IMG/VR virus record: IMGVR_UViG_3300030117_005618
Coordinates: 1-36,919 of that record
DNA: 36,919 bases
Origin: a virus
Strand: one strand, 5' to 3'
Of this stretch, positions 1 through 8,308 are shown in pieces. The translations under genes and the position numbers were made by a program. The notes beneath the pieces were generated by a model that ran no database searches, was not told the DNA's origin, and saw nothing but the letters and a program-made list of their open reading frames with translations. Within the stretch, counting starts at the first letter, position 1. Every line of letters begins with the position of its first letter.

Positions 1-165
1 ATGTTTAGATACTTCGTGATGGGTGATATTGAAATGGGAGAGTTTGAAATAAGCTTTATATCAACAATATTCGGTGCTATGAGCGCTAAAGTAAATACGG
101 TTGTCGATTTCTTTTTCGGCGGATCGTCTAAGAAAAATGAACAACAACTAAATAATAAAAAATAA
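1..165 (+). CDS. Small hypothetical protein, possibly 5'-partial
   Basis: This open frame begins with an ATG on the first base of the window and encodes 54 residues ending in TAA. Because the window starts exactly here, the true start could lie upstream, and an internal ATG at 19 is also possible. The product has a hydrophobic, amphipathic middle (ISFISTIFGAM) and a polar Asn/Gln/Lys-rich tail. Two bases separate it from the next gene, which fits the tight gene packing seen throughout. No family is recognised. Its position just upstream of small virion-type genes suggests an accessory role, but that is only context. Confidence 0.5.
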   Translation: MFRYFVMGDIEMGEFEISFISTIFGAMSAKVNTVVDFFFGGSSKKNEQQLNNKK

Positions 166-167
166 TT

Positions 168-545
168 ATGAATTCACAAAATGTAGCATATGGTCTAGGG
201 CAACTAGGTAGCGTATTTTTAAATAGCGATAATTGTAGATTTATACCGCCAGACGGAATGGTTATAGTTTCTATAGTAGTTATAGAGCCATGTAAGTTTA
301 CTCACATGATCCCAGATAATCAATCTAACGCCAAACATGTTGGAACAACTGTTGTTACTAATAGCACGGGTGATGGAGGAACTATGTACGCAGATGGTCA
401 AGCTGTTGGTGGTTCGCTAGCTACTAATTTAGATACTATAACGGATGTGGAAATTCCAGCTGGAGTTACTATAAACGGTAGATGGTCACAAGTTATGATA
501 AAAGACAGTGATACTGGTAGTGCAATTTTATACTTTGGGTACTAA
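168..545 (+). CDS. Small beta-rich virion-type protein
   Basis: The gene encodes 125 residues, starting at an ATG preceded by AATAATT and without a Shine-Dalgarno sequence. The sequence is rich in Gly, Thr, Ser and Val, with a C-terminal block (IPAGVTINGRW, then an ILYFG ending) of the kind seen in small structural or fibre-associated proteins of marine phages. It resembles the 97-residue protein at 36549 in style: small, beta-rich, with a Pro-containing turn and an aliphatic C terminus. A decoration, collar or fibre-accessory role is inferred. It is joined to the next gene by a TAATG stop/start overlap, suggesting translational coupling. No catalytic motif is visible. Confidence 0.6.
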   Translation: MNSQNVAYGLGQLGSVFLNSDNCRFIPPDGMVIVSIVVIEPCKFTHMIPDNQSNAKHVGTTVVTNSTGDGGTMYADGQAVGGSLATNLDTITDVEIPAGVTINGRWSQVMIKDSDTGSAILYFGY

Positions 546-892
546 TGTTTAATTTTATATCTAAAACTATTTCATCTAGAAAAACTTCAGGTGGAGTAAG
601 AGTAAAAAGAATTAAAGAAGTTAGAGCGGCCTCGGGTTTTACAGCTTTCCAAGGTTCAGCTTTACAAAGCAGTGACGCCTGTAGCCTTGATAATTCTAAT
701 GTTAATATAACATACTACCATGATGGTAGTGGTGTTCTTCCTCAAGTAGCTGACAAAATTTACACTAGAAAGCGACTAAATACTAGATTTTTAGTAGATA
801 ATGACAAACATTTTAAAGTTGGGCCAGATAGAGGAAGATACTTTAACGTAAACTATAGAAGCGGTGTTGTATCTAGTGTATCAGCTTGCTAA
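545..892 (+). CDS. Hypothetical structural-type protein with Bacteroidota-style C-terminal motif
   Basis: The gene encodes 115 residues, starting inside the stop codon of the previous gene (TAATG). The N-terminal 25 residues are basic (SRKTSGGVRVKRIKEVR). The rest matches a pattern I associate with short domains at the ends of Bacteroidota phage and surface proteins: a YYHDGSG block, then a P-x-V-x-D-x-(I/V)-Y-T block, then an aromatic stretch (FKVGPDRGRYFNV), ending in G-V-V-x-S-V-x-x-C. A terminal Cys and one internal Cys (DACSLD) could form a disulphide. The role is probably virion-associated, but no function can be assigned. Confidence 0.55.
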   Translation: MFNFISKTISSRKTSGGVRVKRIKEVRAASGFTAFQGSALQSSDACSLDNSNVNITYYHDGSGVLPQVADKIYTRKRLNTRFLVDNDKHFKVGPDRGRYFNVNYRSGVVSSVSAC

Positions 893-917
893 TAAAAATT
901 AAATTAAATTAAATATA

Positions 918-1190
918 ATGGGAAAAAAAGAAAAGTTGGTTGACTTAAAACCAAAAGTAGATAAAATATCTAAAGAACATTTAAAACAACTACAAGAAGT
1001 AGTAAATGTAATAAATAACATACAATTTAATATAGGTAAATTAGAAGGTCAAAAACATAATTTGTTACACGAGTTAGGCTTGTCTCAAAAAAACGTTATA
1101 GACTTTCAAGATGTTCTTAATAAAGAATACGGTTCTTATGACGTTAATATAGCAGATGGAACTATTAACTGGCCAAAAGATGAAAAATAA
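918..1190 (+). CDS. Small coiled-coil hypothetical protein
   Basis: The gene encodes 90 residues that are almost entirely helical and charged. A Leu/Ile heptad region covers residues 18-75, followed by a short block (YGSYDVNIADGTINWP) that looks like a small beta hairpin. Proteins with this layout (Lys-rich start, helical core with an E-G-Q-K-H segment, then an aromatic 'YGxxDVNIxDGxI' end) recur in uncultured marine phages with no assigned function. The start at 918 follows a tandem AAATT repeat. The end overlaps the next gene's start. Confidence 0.6.
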   Translation: MGKKEKLVDLKPKVDKISKEHLKQLQEVVNVINNIQFNIGKLEGQKHNLLHELGLSQKNVIDFQDVLNKEYGSYDVNIADGTINWPKDEK

Positions 1191-1404
1191 TATCATAAGA
1201 AAAATAACTATAGGTAAAGATTACAAAAATGACTCCATGCATTATGCCGTTGATCAAGAAGTTTACGGTGGTCATAAGATTTGTGATATAATAGAAGAAG
1301 AAGATAAATATTGTATATACATAAAAAAAGGTGATGTAGTTATACCATGGAAAGATTTTAACAAAAATATGGCTATATCTGTAGAATATAATTTAGAATA
1401 CTAA
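1180..1404 (+). CDS. Small hypothetical protein
   Basis: The frame is open from 1156, but the ATG at 1180 is preferred because it overlaps the stop of the upstream gene by 11 bases. The 1156 start would lengthen the overlap to 35 bases with no better context. From 1180 the product is 74 residues. It is acidic in the middle (IIEEEDKY), rich in Tyr and Ile, with a probable beta structure (CIYIKKGDVVIPWKDF). No family is recognised. It lies in a run of small genes ahead of the terminase, likely a single transcription unit. Confidence 0.5.
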   Translation: MKNNIIRKITIGKDYKNDSMHYAVDQEVYGGHKICDIIEEEDKYCIYIKKGDVVIPWKDFNKNMAISVEYNLEY

Positions 1405-1405
1405 T

Positions 1406-1645
1406 ATGAGAAAATCCCCACTAAAAGGTTTATTAAAAGTTAACGTAACAACAACTGGTTATAGAAAAAATAGCCCAGATGTAAATAATGATATTAATAT
1501 AATACCTAGTGGAAACATAACAATGAAAGATGTTGATTTTGAAGTTGAGGGAACCGATAATTTAGGTAACACTAAAATAATGAAACCTGGCAAAAATTAC
1601 TTTTTTCCTGGAGATTATGTTGTGGAAAGACGTGTTAAAAAATGA
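1406..1645 (+). CDS. Conserved small phage protein of unknown function
   Basis: The gene encodes 79 residues. The central block (IPSGNITMKDVDFEVEGTD) and the C-terminal block (NLGNTKIMKPGKNYFFPGD) form a pattern I recognise from small genes close to the terminase in marine phages. No function is known to me. The protein has a basic start (MRKSPLKG) and is predicted to be mostly beta with a PG-x-NY-x-FPGD turn. Its stop overlaps the next ATG as ATGA. A small structural or assembly role is possible but not demonstrated. Confidence 0.6.
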   Translation: MRKSPLKGLLKVNVTTTGYRKNSPDVNNDINIIPSGNITMKDVDFEVEGTDNLGNTKIMKPGKNYFFPGDYVVERRVKK

Positions 1646-2229
1646 GAGCATATAAAGAGTTTATAATATCACCAATAGGTGAAAGATATAACAATTCTAA
1701 AAAAATAGGTGACAAAGAGCTTGTATTAAATACTGAGGTATATAACCATCAGTTTGTAAATAGAAAAGCACGAGTTCTTGACATACCATTATTATATAAA
1801 ACACCTATTTTAATAGGTGATGAAATTATAGTACACCATAATGTTTTTAGAAGATGGCACGATATGAAAGGTAAAGAAAGGAATAGTAAATCTTTTTGGA
1901 AAGATAATAAGTACATAATTACTGAAGATCAAATATTTCTTTACAAACGGGAAGATTGGAAAGCAATGCCAAATTTTAGTTTTATAAAACCTTTATTATC
2001 TATAGACGACTTTGACGTTGAAAGTGAAAGGCCTTTAATAGGTATAGTTAAATACTCTGATGGTACTTATGAAAAAGAGCAATTAGTTGGGTTTAAACCT
2101 AACAGTGAATACGAATTTATTATAGATGGCCAAAGATTATATAGGGTTATGAACAATTTTATTACAATTAAATATGAATATCAAGGAAACGAAAAAGAAT
2201 ATAATCCAAGCTGGGCATATAGCAGTTGA
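1642..2229 (+). CDS. GroES-like co-chaperonin, probable
   Basis: The gene encodes 195 residues, starting in an ATGA overlap. Residues 41-103 follow a GroES-like order: a short strand (RKARVLDIP), a GD turn (ILIGDEIIVHHNVF, residues 57-69), a long loop (70-90) and a final strand pair (EDQIFLYKR, 95-103). Phage co-chaperonins such as T4 gp31 help the host GroEL fold the major capsid protein, and the position near the head genes fits. Residues 131-183 look like a degenerate second copy, with a G-I-V-K-Y strand, a V-G-F-K turn and a final YRVMNNFITIKYEY strand pair. The product is about twice GroES length. The GroES assignment is by pattern only. Another small beta-barrel protein would be the alternative. 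Confidence 0.5.
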   Translation: MRAYKEFIISPIGERYNNSKKIGDKELVLNTEVYNHQFVNRKARVLDIPLLYKTPILIGDEIIVHHNVFRRWHDMKGKERNSKSFWKDNKYIITEDQIFLYKREDWKAMPNFSFIKPLLSIDDFDVESERPLIGIVKYSDGTYEKEQLVGFKPNSEYEFIIDGQRLYRVMNNFITIKYEYQGNEKEYNPSWAYSS

Positions 2230-2449
2230 AGAATTAATTAAAGTAGCTAAAGAAGCTATTGTAGATTCAGGTGATGACGTTTCAGCTGATAGACTAAAAA
2301 ATGCAGCAGCAACTAAAAAGTTAGCTATATTTGACGCATTTGAAATATTAAATAGAATCCACGAAGAAGAAAATATATTAGAAGGAAAGCCAATAGAAGA
2401 AAAAAAGGAGAATAAATTCAAAGGATTCGCAGAAGGTAGATCTAAATAA
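2174..2449 (+). CDS. Candidate terminase small subunit or terminase-adjacent helical protein
   Basis: The gene encodes 91 residues and starts 56 bases inside the previous gene. It is the only in-frame ATG before the conserved part, so this long overlap is accepted. The protein is helical: an amphipathic helix (EELIKVAKEAI), a block DRLKNAAATKKLAIFDAFEIL at residues 40-60, and a charged tail ending FAEGRSK. It sits immediately before the large terminase, sharing a TAATG junction with it, which is the classic place for the small DNA-recognition subunit. The protein is short for a small terminase and no helix-turn-helix is clear, so the call is positional. Confidence 0.4.
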   Translation: MNIKETKKNIIQAGHIAVEELIKVAKEAIVDSGDDVSADRLKNAAATKKLAIFDAFEILNRIHEEENILEGKPIEEKKENKFKGFAEGRSK

Positions 2450-4683
2450 TGTATAAGCAAACGTTAGTTAAGGTTGTAGAACCTGTAAAGTTAAATACCG
2501 TAAAAAGACTTAATAAGTCTAAAAAGTGGGAGTATGGTTATAACAAAGAAAGTGATATTGTTGTTATTAGTAAAAGCGGTCAAATTGGTGAAATTATAGA
2601 AATACAAGGATTTCAAATAGCTTTACCTAAACAACCTAAAGAAATATATAGCTGTAGTAAAATAAAGAAGGAACAAAAATGGAAACAGTTTCCTGCTAAC
2701 CCTGATTTTAAAAGAATTAAAACTGTATTTGATTGGCAAGAATATCCAGATGATTTTAAAGAAAAGCACTATGGATATATAGACGAAGAGTTTAGAAGAA
2801 GAGAAGAAGGTTTTTGGTTTATGAATAATGGTAAACCAACTTATATAACAGGTACACATTATATGTACTTACAGTGGAGTAAAATAGATGTTGGAGCTCC
2901 AGATTATAGAGAAGCAAATAGATTATTTTATATATTTTGGGAGGCTTGTAAAGCAGATAGAAGAAGTTATGGAATGTGTTATTTAAAAAATAGACGTTCT
3001 GGTTTTTCATTTATGAGTTCAGCTGAAACTGTTAATTTAGCGACTTTAGCTAGTGATAGTAGATTTGGGATATTATCTAAAACTGGTGCTGATGCAAAAA
3101 AGATGTTTACTGATAAAGTAGTACCTATTAGTTTAAATTACCCTTTCTTCTTTAAACCAATACAGGACGGTATGGACCGACCAAAGTCCGAACTCGCTTA
3201 TAGAGTGCCTGCGAAAAAGTTTACTCGTAAAAAAATGAGAGAACGAGAAGAACAAGATGACATGGAAGGACTTGACACAACTATAGACTGGAAGAATACA
3301 GGTGATAACAGTTATGATGGTGAAAAACTTTCACTATTAGTACACGATGAAAGTGGTAAATGGGAAAGACCTGATAATATAAAAAATAACTGGAGAGTTA
3401 CAAAAACTTGTTTAAGACTAGGTAGTAGAGTGGTTGGTAAATGTATGATGGGATCTACTTCAAATGCGCTAGATAAAGGTGGTGATAATTTTAAAAATTT
3501 ATATAATAATTCTGACGTAACAAAACGTAATCGTAATGGACAAACAAAATCTGGATTATATTCTTTATTTATTCCAATGGAGTGGAACTACGAAGGTTTT
3601 ATTGATGAGTATGGTCAACCAGTGTTTAATACGCCTAAAGAAAAAACATACGACCCACATAATGTAGAAATAGATTACGGTGTTATAGACCATTGGGAGA
3701 ATGAAGCAGATGGACTTAAAGATGATCAGGATGCTTTAAATGAATTTTACAGACAGTTTCCAAGAACTGAAGAACATGCATTTAGAGATGAAACAAAAAA
3801 TAGTTTATTTAATCTTATAAAAATATACGAACAAATAGATTATAATGAAGGCAATAAAAATTCTTCTGTAACAACAACTGGTAATTTTCAGTGGTTAAAT
3901 GGTAAAAAAGATACGTTAGTTACTTTTAATCCAGATCCTGGTGGTAGATTTAAAATAAGCTGGGTACCTAATGCAGAGATGCAAAATAACGTTATAATAA
4001 AAAACGGTATAAAATATCCAGGTAATGAACACGTAGGAGCATTTGGTTGTGACTCATACGATATATCTGGAACAGTAGATAGTAGAGGATCTAAAGGAGC
4101 TTTGCATGGATTAACTAAATTTTCAATGGAAGACGCTCCGGCTAATACTTTCTTTTTAGAATACATAGCAAGACCGCAGACAGCTGAAATATTTTTTGAA
4201 GATGTTTTAATGTCACTAGTATTTTATGGCATGCCAATACTTGCTGAAAATAATAAACCTAGACTGTTGTATTATTTACGTAGAAGAGGATATAGAGGTT
4301 TTAGTATGAATAGACCTGATAAAGTTTGGAATAAACTATCTACATCAGAAAAAGAAGTTGGTGGAATACCAAATTCTAGCGAAGACATAAAACAAGCGCA
4401 TGCAGCTGCTATTGAAATGTATATTAATGACCACATTGGTTTACTAAAAGACGGTACTTATGGTACTATGTACTTTAATGAAACTTTAAACGATTGGTCT
4501 AAGTTTGATATAAATAAAAGAACTAAGCATGATGCTTCTATAAGCTCTGGTTTAGCGATAATGGCTTGTAATAGACATTTATATAAACCAAACCCTAAAA
4601 TAAAAAAACAACCGTTAAATATTACTATGTCTAAATATAATAATAATGGTTTTCAATCAAAAATAATAACTAACAAAGTATGA
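2449..4683 (+). CDS. terL: Terminase large subunit
   Basis: The 744-residue protein is the ATP-driven DNA packaging motor with a C-terminal nuclease. The ATPase half shows an atypical, Arg-rich P-loop region (YLKNRRSGFS, residues 178-187) in place of a canonical GKT Walker A. A clear Walker B follows (LLVHDE, with D300 and E301). The C-terminal half opens with a strand and acidic residue typical of the RNase H-like nuclease (GAFGCDSYDIS, D535), followed by AEIFFEDVLM and a late Asp-rich region (KHDASISSGLAIM). The gene is followed by the portal in an ATGA overlap, the usual order. An N-terminal extension of about 100 residues precedes the motor. Length is at the upper end for large terminases. 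Confidence 0.88.
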   Translation: MYKQTLVKVVEPVKLNTVKRLNKSKKWEYGYNKESDIVVISKSGQIGEIIEIQGFQIALPKQPKEIYSCSKIKKEQKWKQFPANPDFKRIKTVFDWQEYPDDFKEKHYGYIDEEFRRREEGFWFMNNGKPTYITGTHYMYLQWSKIDVGAPDYREANRLFYIFWEACKADRRSYGMCYLKNRRSGFSFMSSAETVNLATLASDSRFGILSKTGADAKKMFTDKVVPISLNYPFFFKPIQDGMDRPKSELAYRVPAKKFTRKKMREREEQDDMEGLDTTIDWKNTGDNSYDGEKLSLLVHDESGKWERPDNIKNNWRVTKTCLRLGSRVVGKCMMGSTSNALDKGGDNFKNLYNNSDVTKRNRNGQTKSGLYSLFIPMEWNYEGFIDEYGQPVFNTPKEKTYDPHNVEIDYGVIDHWENEADGLKDDQDALNEFYRQFPRTEEHAFRDETKNSLFNLIKIYEQIDYNEGNKNSSVTTTGNFQWLNGKKDTLVTFNPDPGGRFKISWVPNAEMQNNVIIKNGIKYPGNEHVGAFGCDSYDISGTVDSRGSKGALHGLTKFSMEDAPANTFFLEYIARPQTAEIFFEDVLMSLVFYGMPILAENNKPRLLYYLRRRGYRGFSMNRPDKVWNKLSTSEKEVGGIPNSSEDIKQAHAAAIEMYINDHIGLLKDGTYGTMYFNETLNDWSKFDINKRTKHDASISSGLAIMACNRHLYKPNPKIKKQPLNITMSKYNNNGFQSKIITNKV

Positions 4684-7082
4684 TAGAATATAGCACAAAC
4701 TTTCCTTCACAAGCGGTAAGTGATTTAGAAAAATTATCTGAAAAATATGGATTAGAAGTTGCAAAAGCTATAAAACAAGAGTGGTTTAGCGGTACTACCT
4801 CTAGATATGATGGTAATTTAAATAATTATCATTATTTAAGATTATACGCTAGAGGAGAACAACCAGTTCAAAAATATAAAAATGAATTATCTATAAACGG
4901 TGATTTATCTTATCTTAATTTAGATTGGAAGCCTGTGCCAATTATACCTAAATTTGTCGATATAGTCGTTAACGGTATGTCTCAAAGAAGTTATGAAATA
5001 AAAGCTTTTTCTCAAGATCAACATGGAGTTAATAAAAGAACTGAGTACATGGAATCTATACTAAGAGATATGAGGGCTAAGCAGTTTAACGATATGGTTA
5101 AGCAGGGTTTAGAAATGAACTTATATGAAAATAATCCTGAAACTTTACCAGAATCTGAAGAAGAACTAGCTTTACACATGCAGCTAAGTTACAAGCAATC
5201 TATAGAATTAGCAGAAGAACAGGCTATAAACGTTTTAATGGAAGGTAGTGATTACGAATTAATAAGAAGAAGATGTTTATACGACTTAACTGTTTTAGGT
5301 ATTAGTGCTACTAGAACAACATTTGATTGGTCTGAAGGTGCAAAAGTAAAATATGTCGATCCAGCTAATCTTGTTTATTCTTATACTGAGTCCCCATATT
5401 TTGATGACATATATTATGTTGGAGAGGTAAAAGAAATACCTATTAATGAGCTTGTAAAAGAGTTTCCAGATTTATCAGAAGAAGATATTAAAGAAATAAC
5501 AAACAACTCAGGTGGTAGTTTATATAGAAATGGAAACTATCTTTCAAATTACGATAAAAATAAAGTTCAGGTTTTATATTTTAATTATAAAACTCATATG
5601 AACGATGTTTATAAGTTAAAGACTTTAGGTAGTGGAGCTGAAAGAATTATAGAAAAAAATGACTCGTTTAATCCACCTGTTAAAAGCATGGATGGAGAGT
5701 TTAGTAAATTAGAAAGAGTTGTTGAATGCGTTTATGAAGGGGTTTATATAATAGGTTGCGATAAGTTGTTAAAATGGCAAATGATGCAAAATATGATGCG
5801 AGCTGATTCTGATTTTAGTAAAGTTAAAATGAGTTATCAAATAGTTGCCCCAAGAATGTATAGAGGTAGAGTTGAGTCTTTAGTTGGTAGAATAACAGGT
5901 TTTGCTGATATGATACAGTTAACTCATTTAAAATTACAACAAGTAATGGCAAGAATGGTGCCAGATGGTGTTTATCTTGACGTTGACGGTTTAGCAGAGG
6001 TTGATTTAGGTAACGGAACAAATTACAATCCACAAGAAGCTTTAAATATGTTCTTCCAAACTGGTAGTATAGTTGGTAGAAGCTTTACGTCAGAAGGTGA
6101 TATGAATCCAGGTAAAATACCTATACAACAAATAAATAATGGTGTTAATGGTGGTAAATTACAAAGTTTAATTACCACTTATAATTATTATTTACAAATG
6201 ATAAGAGATACAACCGGTTTAAATGAAGCTAGAGACGCTGCAACGCCAGATAGAAATGCTTTAGTTGGTGTTCAAAAATTAGCAGCTGCAAATTCTAATA
6301 CAGCAACAAGGCATATATTGCAATCTATGTTATATTTAACAGCGGAAGCTGCAGAGTGTTTATCTATTAGAATATCTGATATAATAGAGTATTCTCCTAC
6401 TAAAGAAGCTTTTATAAATGCTATAGGCGCACATAATGTTGCTACACTAGAAGAAATGAAAAATTTACATCTTTATGATTTTGGTATATTTATAGAACTA
6501 CTACCAGACGAAGAAGAAAAACAAATATTAGAAAATAATATACAAGCAGCTTTAGCGCAGCAATCAATAGATTTAGATGATGCTATAGATTTACGAGATG
6601 TAAGAAATATAAAACTAGCAAATCAACTTCTTAAAGTTAAAAGAAAAAAGAAAATGCAAAGGCAACAGCAAATGCAACAACAAAATATGCAAATGCAGCA
6701 ACAGGCTAACGCTCAAGCGCAACAAATGGCAGCACAAGCTGAAATGCAAAAATCTCAAGCTAAAGTGCAGGCAGAAACCCAATTAGAACAAGCTAAAAGT
6801 CAATTTAAAGCACAGTACTTACAACAAGAAGTTCAGGCTAAAAAAGAGTTAATGCAGTTTGAGTTTAATTTAAACTCTCAAAGCAAAAGTGAAGAAATGG
6901 AAATTAACAATAGTAAAGAGATTTATAAAGAAGATAGAAAAGATCAAAGAATAAACATGCAAGCAGCTCACCAAAAAGAAATGATAGAGCAAAGAAAACA
7001 GGGTGATTCCACTAAAAATTTCGAGTCGTCAGGTAATGATATACTTACGGGAGGGGCTAATATGCAAAGATTCACCCGTTAA
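4680..7082 (+). CDS. Portal protein
   Basis: The 800-residue protein is assigned as the portal, the dodecameric ring through which DNA enters and leaves the capsid. It directly follows the large terminase. The core contains a WKPVPIIPKFVDIVVNGM block near residue 85 and a helical stem region (GRVESLVGRITGFADMIQ) near residue 400. An IRDTTGLNEARDAATPDRN block near residue 510 is typical of portals of this phage group. Residues 653-740 are an unusually Gln/Met/Ala/Lys-rich helix that should project into the capsid as a barrel or crown. The last 50 residues are charged and then polar. Length matches the large portals of crAss-like phages. Confidence 0.85.
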   Translation: MIEYSTNFPSQAVSDLEKLSEKYGLEVAKAIKQEWFSGTTSRYDGNLNNYHYLRLYARGEQPVQKYKNELSINGDLSYLNLDWKPVPIIPKFVDIVVNGMSQRSYEIKAFSQDQHGVNKRTEYMESILRDMRAKQFNDMVKQGLEMNLYENNPETLPESEEELALHMQLSYKQSIELAEEQAINVLMEGSDYELIRRRCLYDLTVLGISATRTTFDWSEGAKVKYVDPANLVYSYTESPYFDDIYYVGEVKEIPINELVKEFPDLSEEDIKEITNNSGGSLYRNGNYLSNYDKNKVQVLYFNYKTHMNDVYKLKTLGSGAERIIEKNDSFNPPVKSMDGEFSKLERVVECVYEGVYIIGCDKLLKWQMMQNMMRADSDFSKVKMSYQIVAPRMYRGRVESLVGRITGFADMIQLTHLKLQQVMARMVPDGVYLDVDGLAEVDLGNGTNYNPQEALNMFFQTGSIVGRSFTSEGDMNPGKIPIQQINNGVNGGKLQSLITTYNYYLQMIRDTTGLNEARDAATPDRNALVGVQKLAAANSNTATRHILQSMLYLTAEAAECLSIRISDIIEYSPTKEAFINAIGAHNVATLEEMKNLHLYDFGIFIELLPDEEEKQILENNIQAALAQQSIDLDDAIDLRDVRNIKLANQLLKVKRKKKMQRQQQMQQQNMQMQQQANAQAQQMAAQAEMQKSQAKVQAETQLEQAKSQFKAQYLQQEVQAKKELMQFEFNLNSQSKSEEMEINNSKEIYKEDRKDQRINMQAAHQKEMIEQRKQGDSTKNFESSGNDILTGGANMQRFTR

Positions 7083-7108
7083 TATTTAATATTTTATAAA
7101 ATTTTATT

Positions 7109-8287
7109 ATGATAGAACTAAACGAAGAAGTTACCGAAGAGGTGACTGACTCTGTTGAGGAAACAACAGATGAAAATACAGAGCAACCAGAAGAAGAGGT
7201 TGTAGAAGAAACAATAGATGAATCTAAATTTGAAAGCGCTGGTGACGATAGCGTTATAAAAATAGATTTAAGTAAACCACCTAAACAACCAGAAGAGGTT
7301 GTTGAGGAAAAAGAAAACGTAGTAGAAGAAATTAAAGTTGAAGATTCTAATAAACAAGAAGAACCTGTTATAGAAGAAGTAACAGAGGTAAAAGAAATAG
7401 AAGAAGTAATTACAGAGCCAATTGCAGAATCAAAAACTGAAAGTAAAGAATTACCAGAAAACGTTAGTAAATTAATTAATTTTATGAACGAAACTGGTGG
7501 TGATATAAATGACTACGTAAATTTAAATAGAGACGTTGAAAAAATGGACGACTCTGATGTATTAGATGAGTATTATAAAAATACTAAATCTCATTTAACG
7601 CCAGAAGAAAGATCTTTTTTATTAGAAGATAATTTTGGTTATGATGATAGCGTTGATGATGACAAAACAATACGTAAAAAAAAGATAGCCCTCAAAGAGC
7701 AAGTTGCCGAGGCTAGAGCCTATTTAGACGGGCAAAAGTCTAAATATTATGAAGAAATTAAAGCTGGAAGCAAGCTTACTGAAGAGCAGCAGAAAGCTAT
7801 TGATTTTTTTAATAAACACAATAAAGAATCTGAAGAACAGAAGAAAATAACAGAAGCAAATAAACAAACATTTTTAAATAAAACTGATAATTTATTTAAT
7901 GACAAATTCAAAGGTTTTGAATATAACGTTGGAGATAAAACTTATAGATTTAATGTTAAAGATGTTAATAAGGTTAAAACAACCCAAAGCGATATTAATA
8001 ATTTTGTAAATAAATTTGTTAATAAAGAAACATCAATGATGGAAGATGCCGCGGGTTATCATAAATCTTTATTTACTGCAATGAATGCAGATGCTATTGC
8101 AAAACACTTTTATGAGCAAGGTAAATCTGATGCGGTAAAAAATCAAGTTGCTAAAGATAAAAATATAAATTTAAATCCTAGACAAACTCATGGTGAGACT
8201 AATGTTGGTGGAATTAAATTTAAAGTTTTAGGTGAAACTTCTTCTGATATGAAAAACAGATCTTTTAAAATTAGAAAGAAAAGTTAA
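7109..8287 (+). CDS. Scaffold-like head assembly protein
   Basis: The 392-residue protein lies between portal and major capsid protein, the usual scaffold position. The first 120 residues are extremely acidic, with repeated Glu-Glu-Val and Glu-Glu-Pro runs and few hydrophobics, so they are probably disordered. The middle (residues 120-290) is helical and charged. The C-terminal 50 residues end in a basic segment (SFKIRKKS), resembling the short basic helix by which scaffolds bind coat protein. No protease motif was seen. Assignment as scaffold is based on position and composition. The protein could instead be an internal head protein. The start is preceded by TTTTATT and no Shine-Dalgarno sequence. 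Confidence 0.65.
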   Translation: MIELNEEVTEEVTDSVEETTDENTEQPEEEVVEETIDESKFESAGDDSVIKIDLSKPPKQPEEVVEEKENVVEEIKVEDSNKQEEPVIEEVTEVKEIEEVITEPIAESKTESKELPENVSKLINFMNETGGDINDYVNLNRDVEKMDDSDVLDEYYKNTKSHLTPEERSFLLEDNFGYDDSVDDDKTIRKKKIALKEQVAEARAYLDGQKSKYYEEIKAGSKLTEEQQKAIDFFNKHNKESEEQKKITEANKQTFLNKTDNLFNDKFKGFEYNVGDKTYRFNVKDVNKVKTTQSDINNFVNKFVNKETSMMEDAAGYHKSLFTAMNADAIAKHFYEQGKSDAVKNQVAKDKNINLNPRQTHGETNVGGIKFKVLGETSSDMKNRSFKIRKKS

Positions 8288-8308
8288 ACAATTTAAAAAA
8301 AATATATT

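Noticed and set aside
896-914. Tandem AAATT repeat as an origin iteron
   Set aside because: It has fewer than four copies of a 5-mer in a very AT-rich gap before a gene. No replication gene or larger iteron array is nearby.
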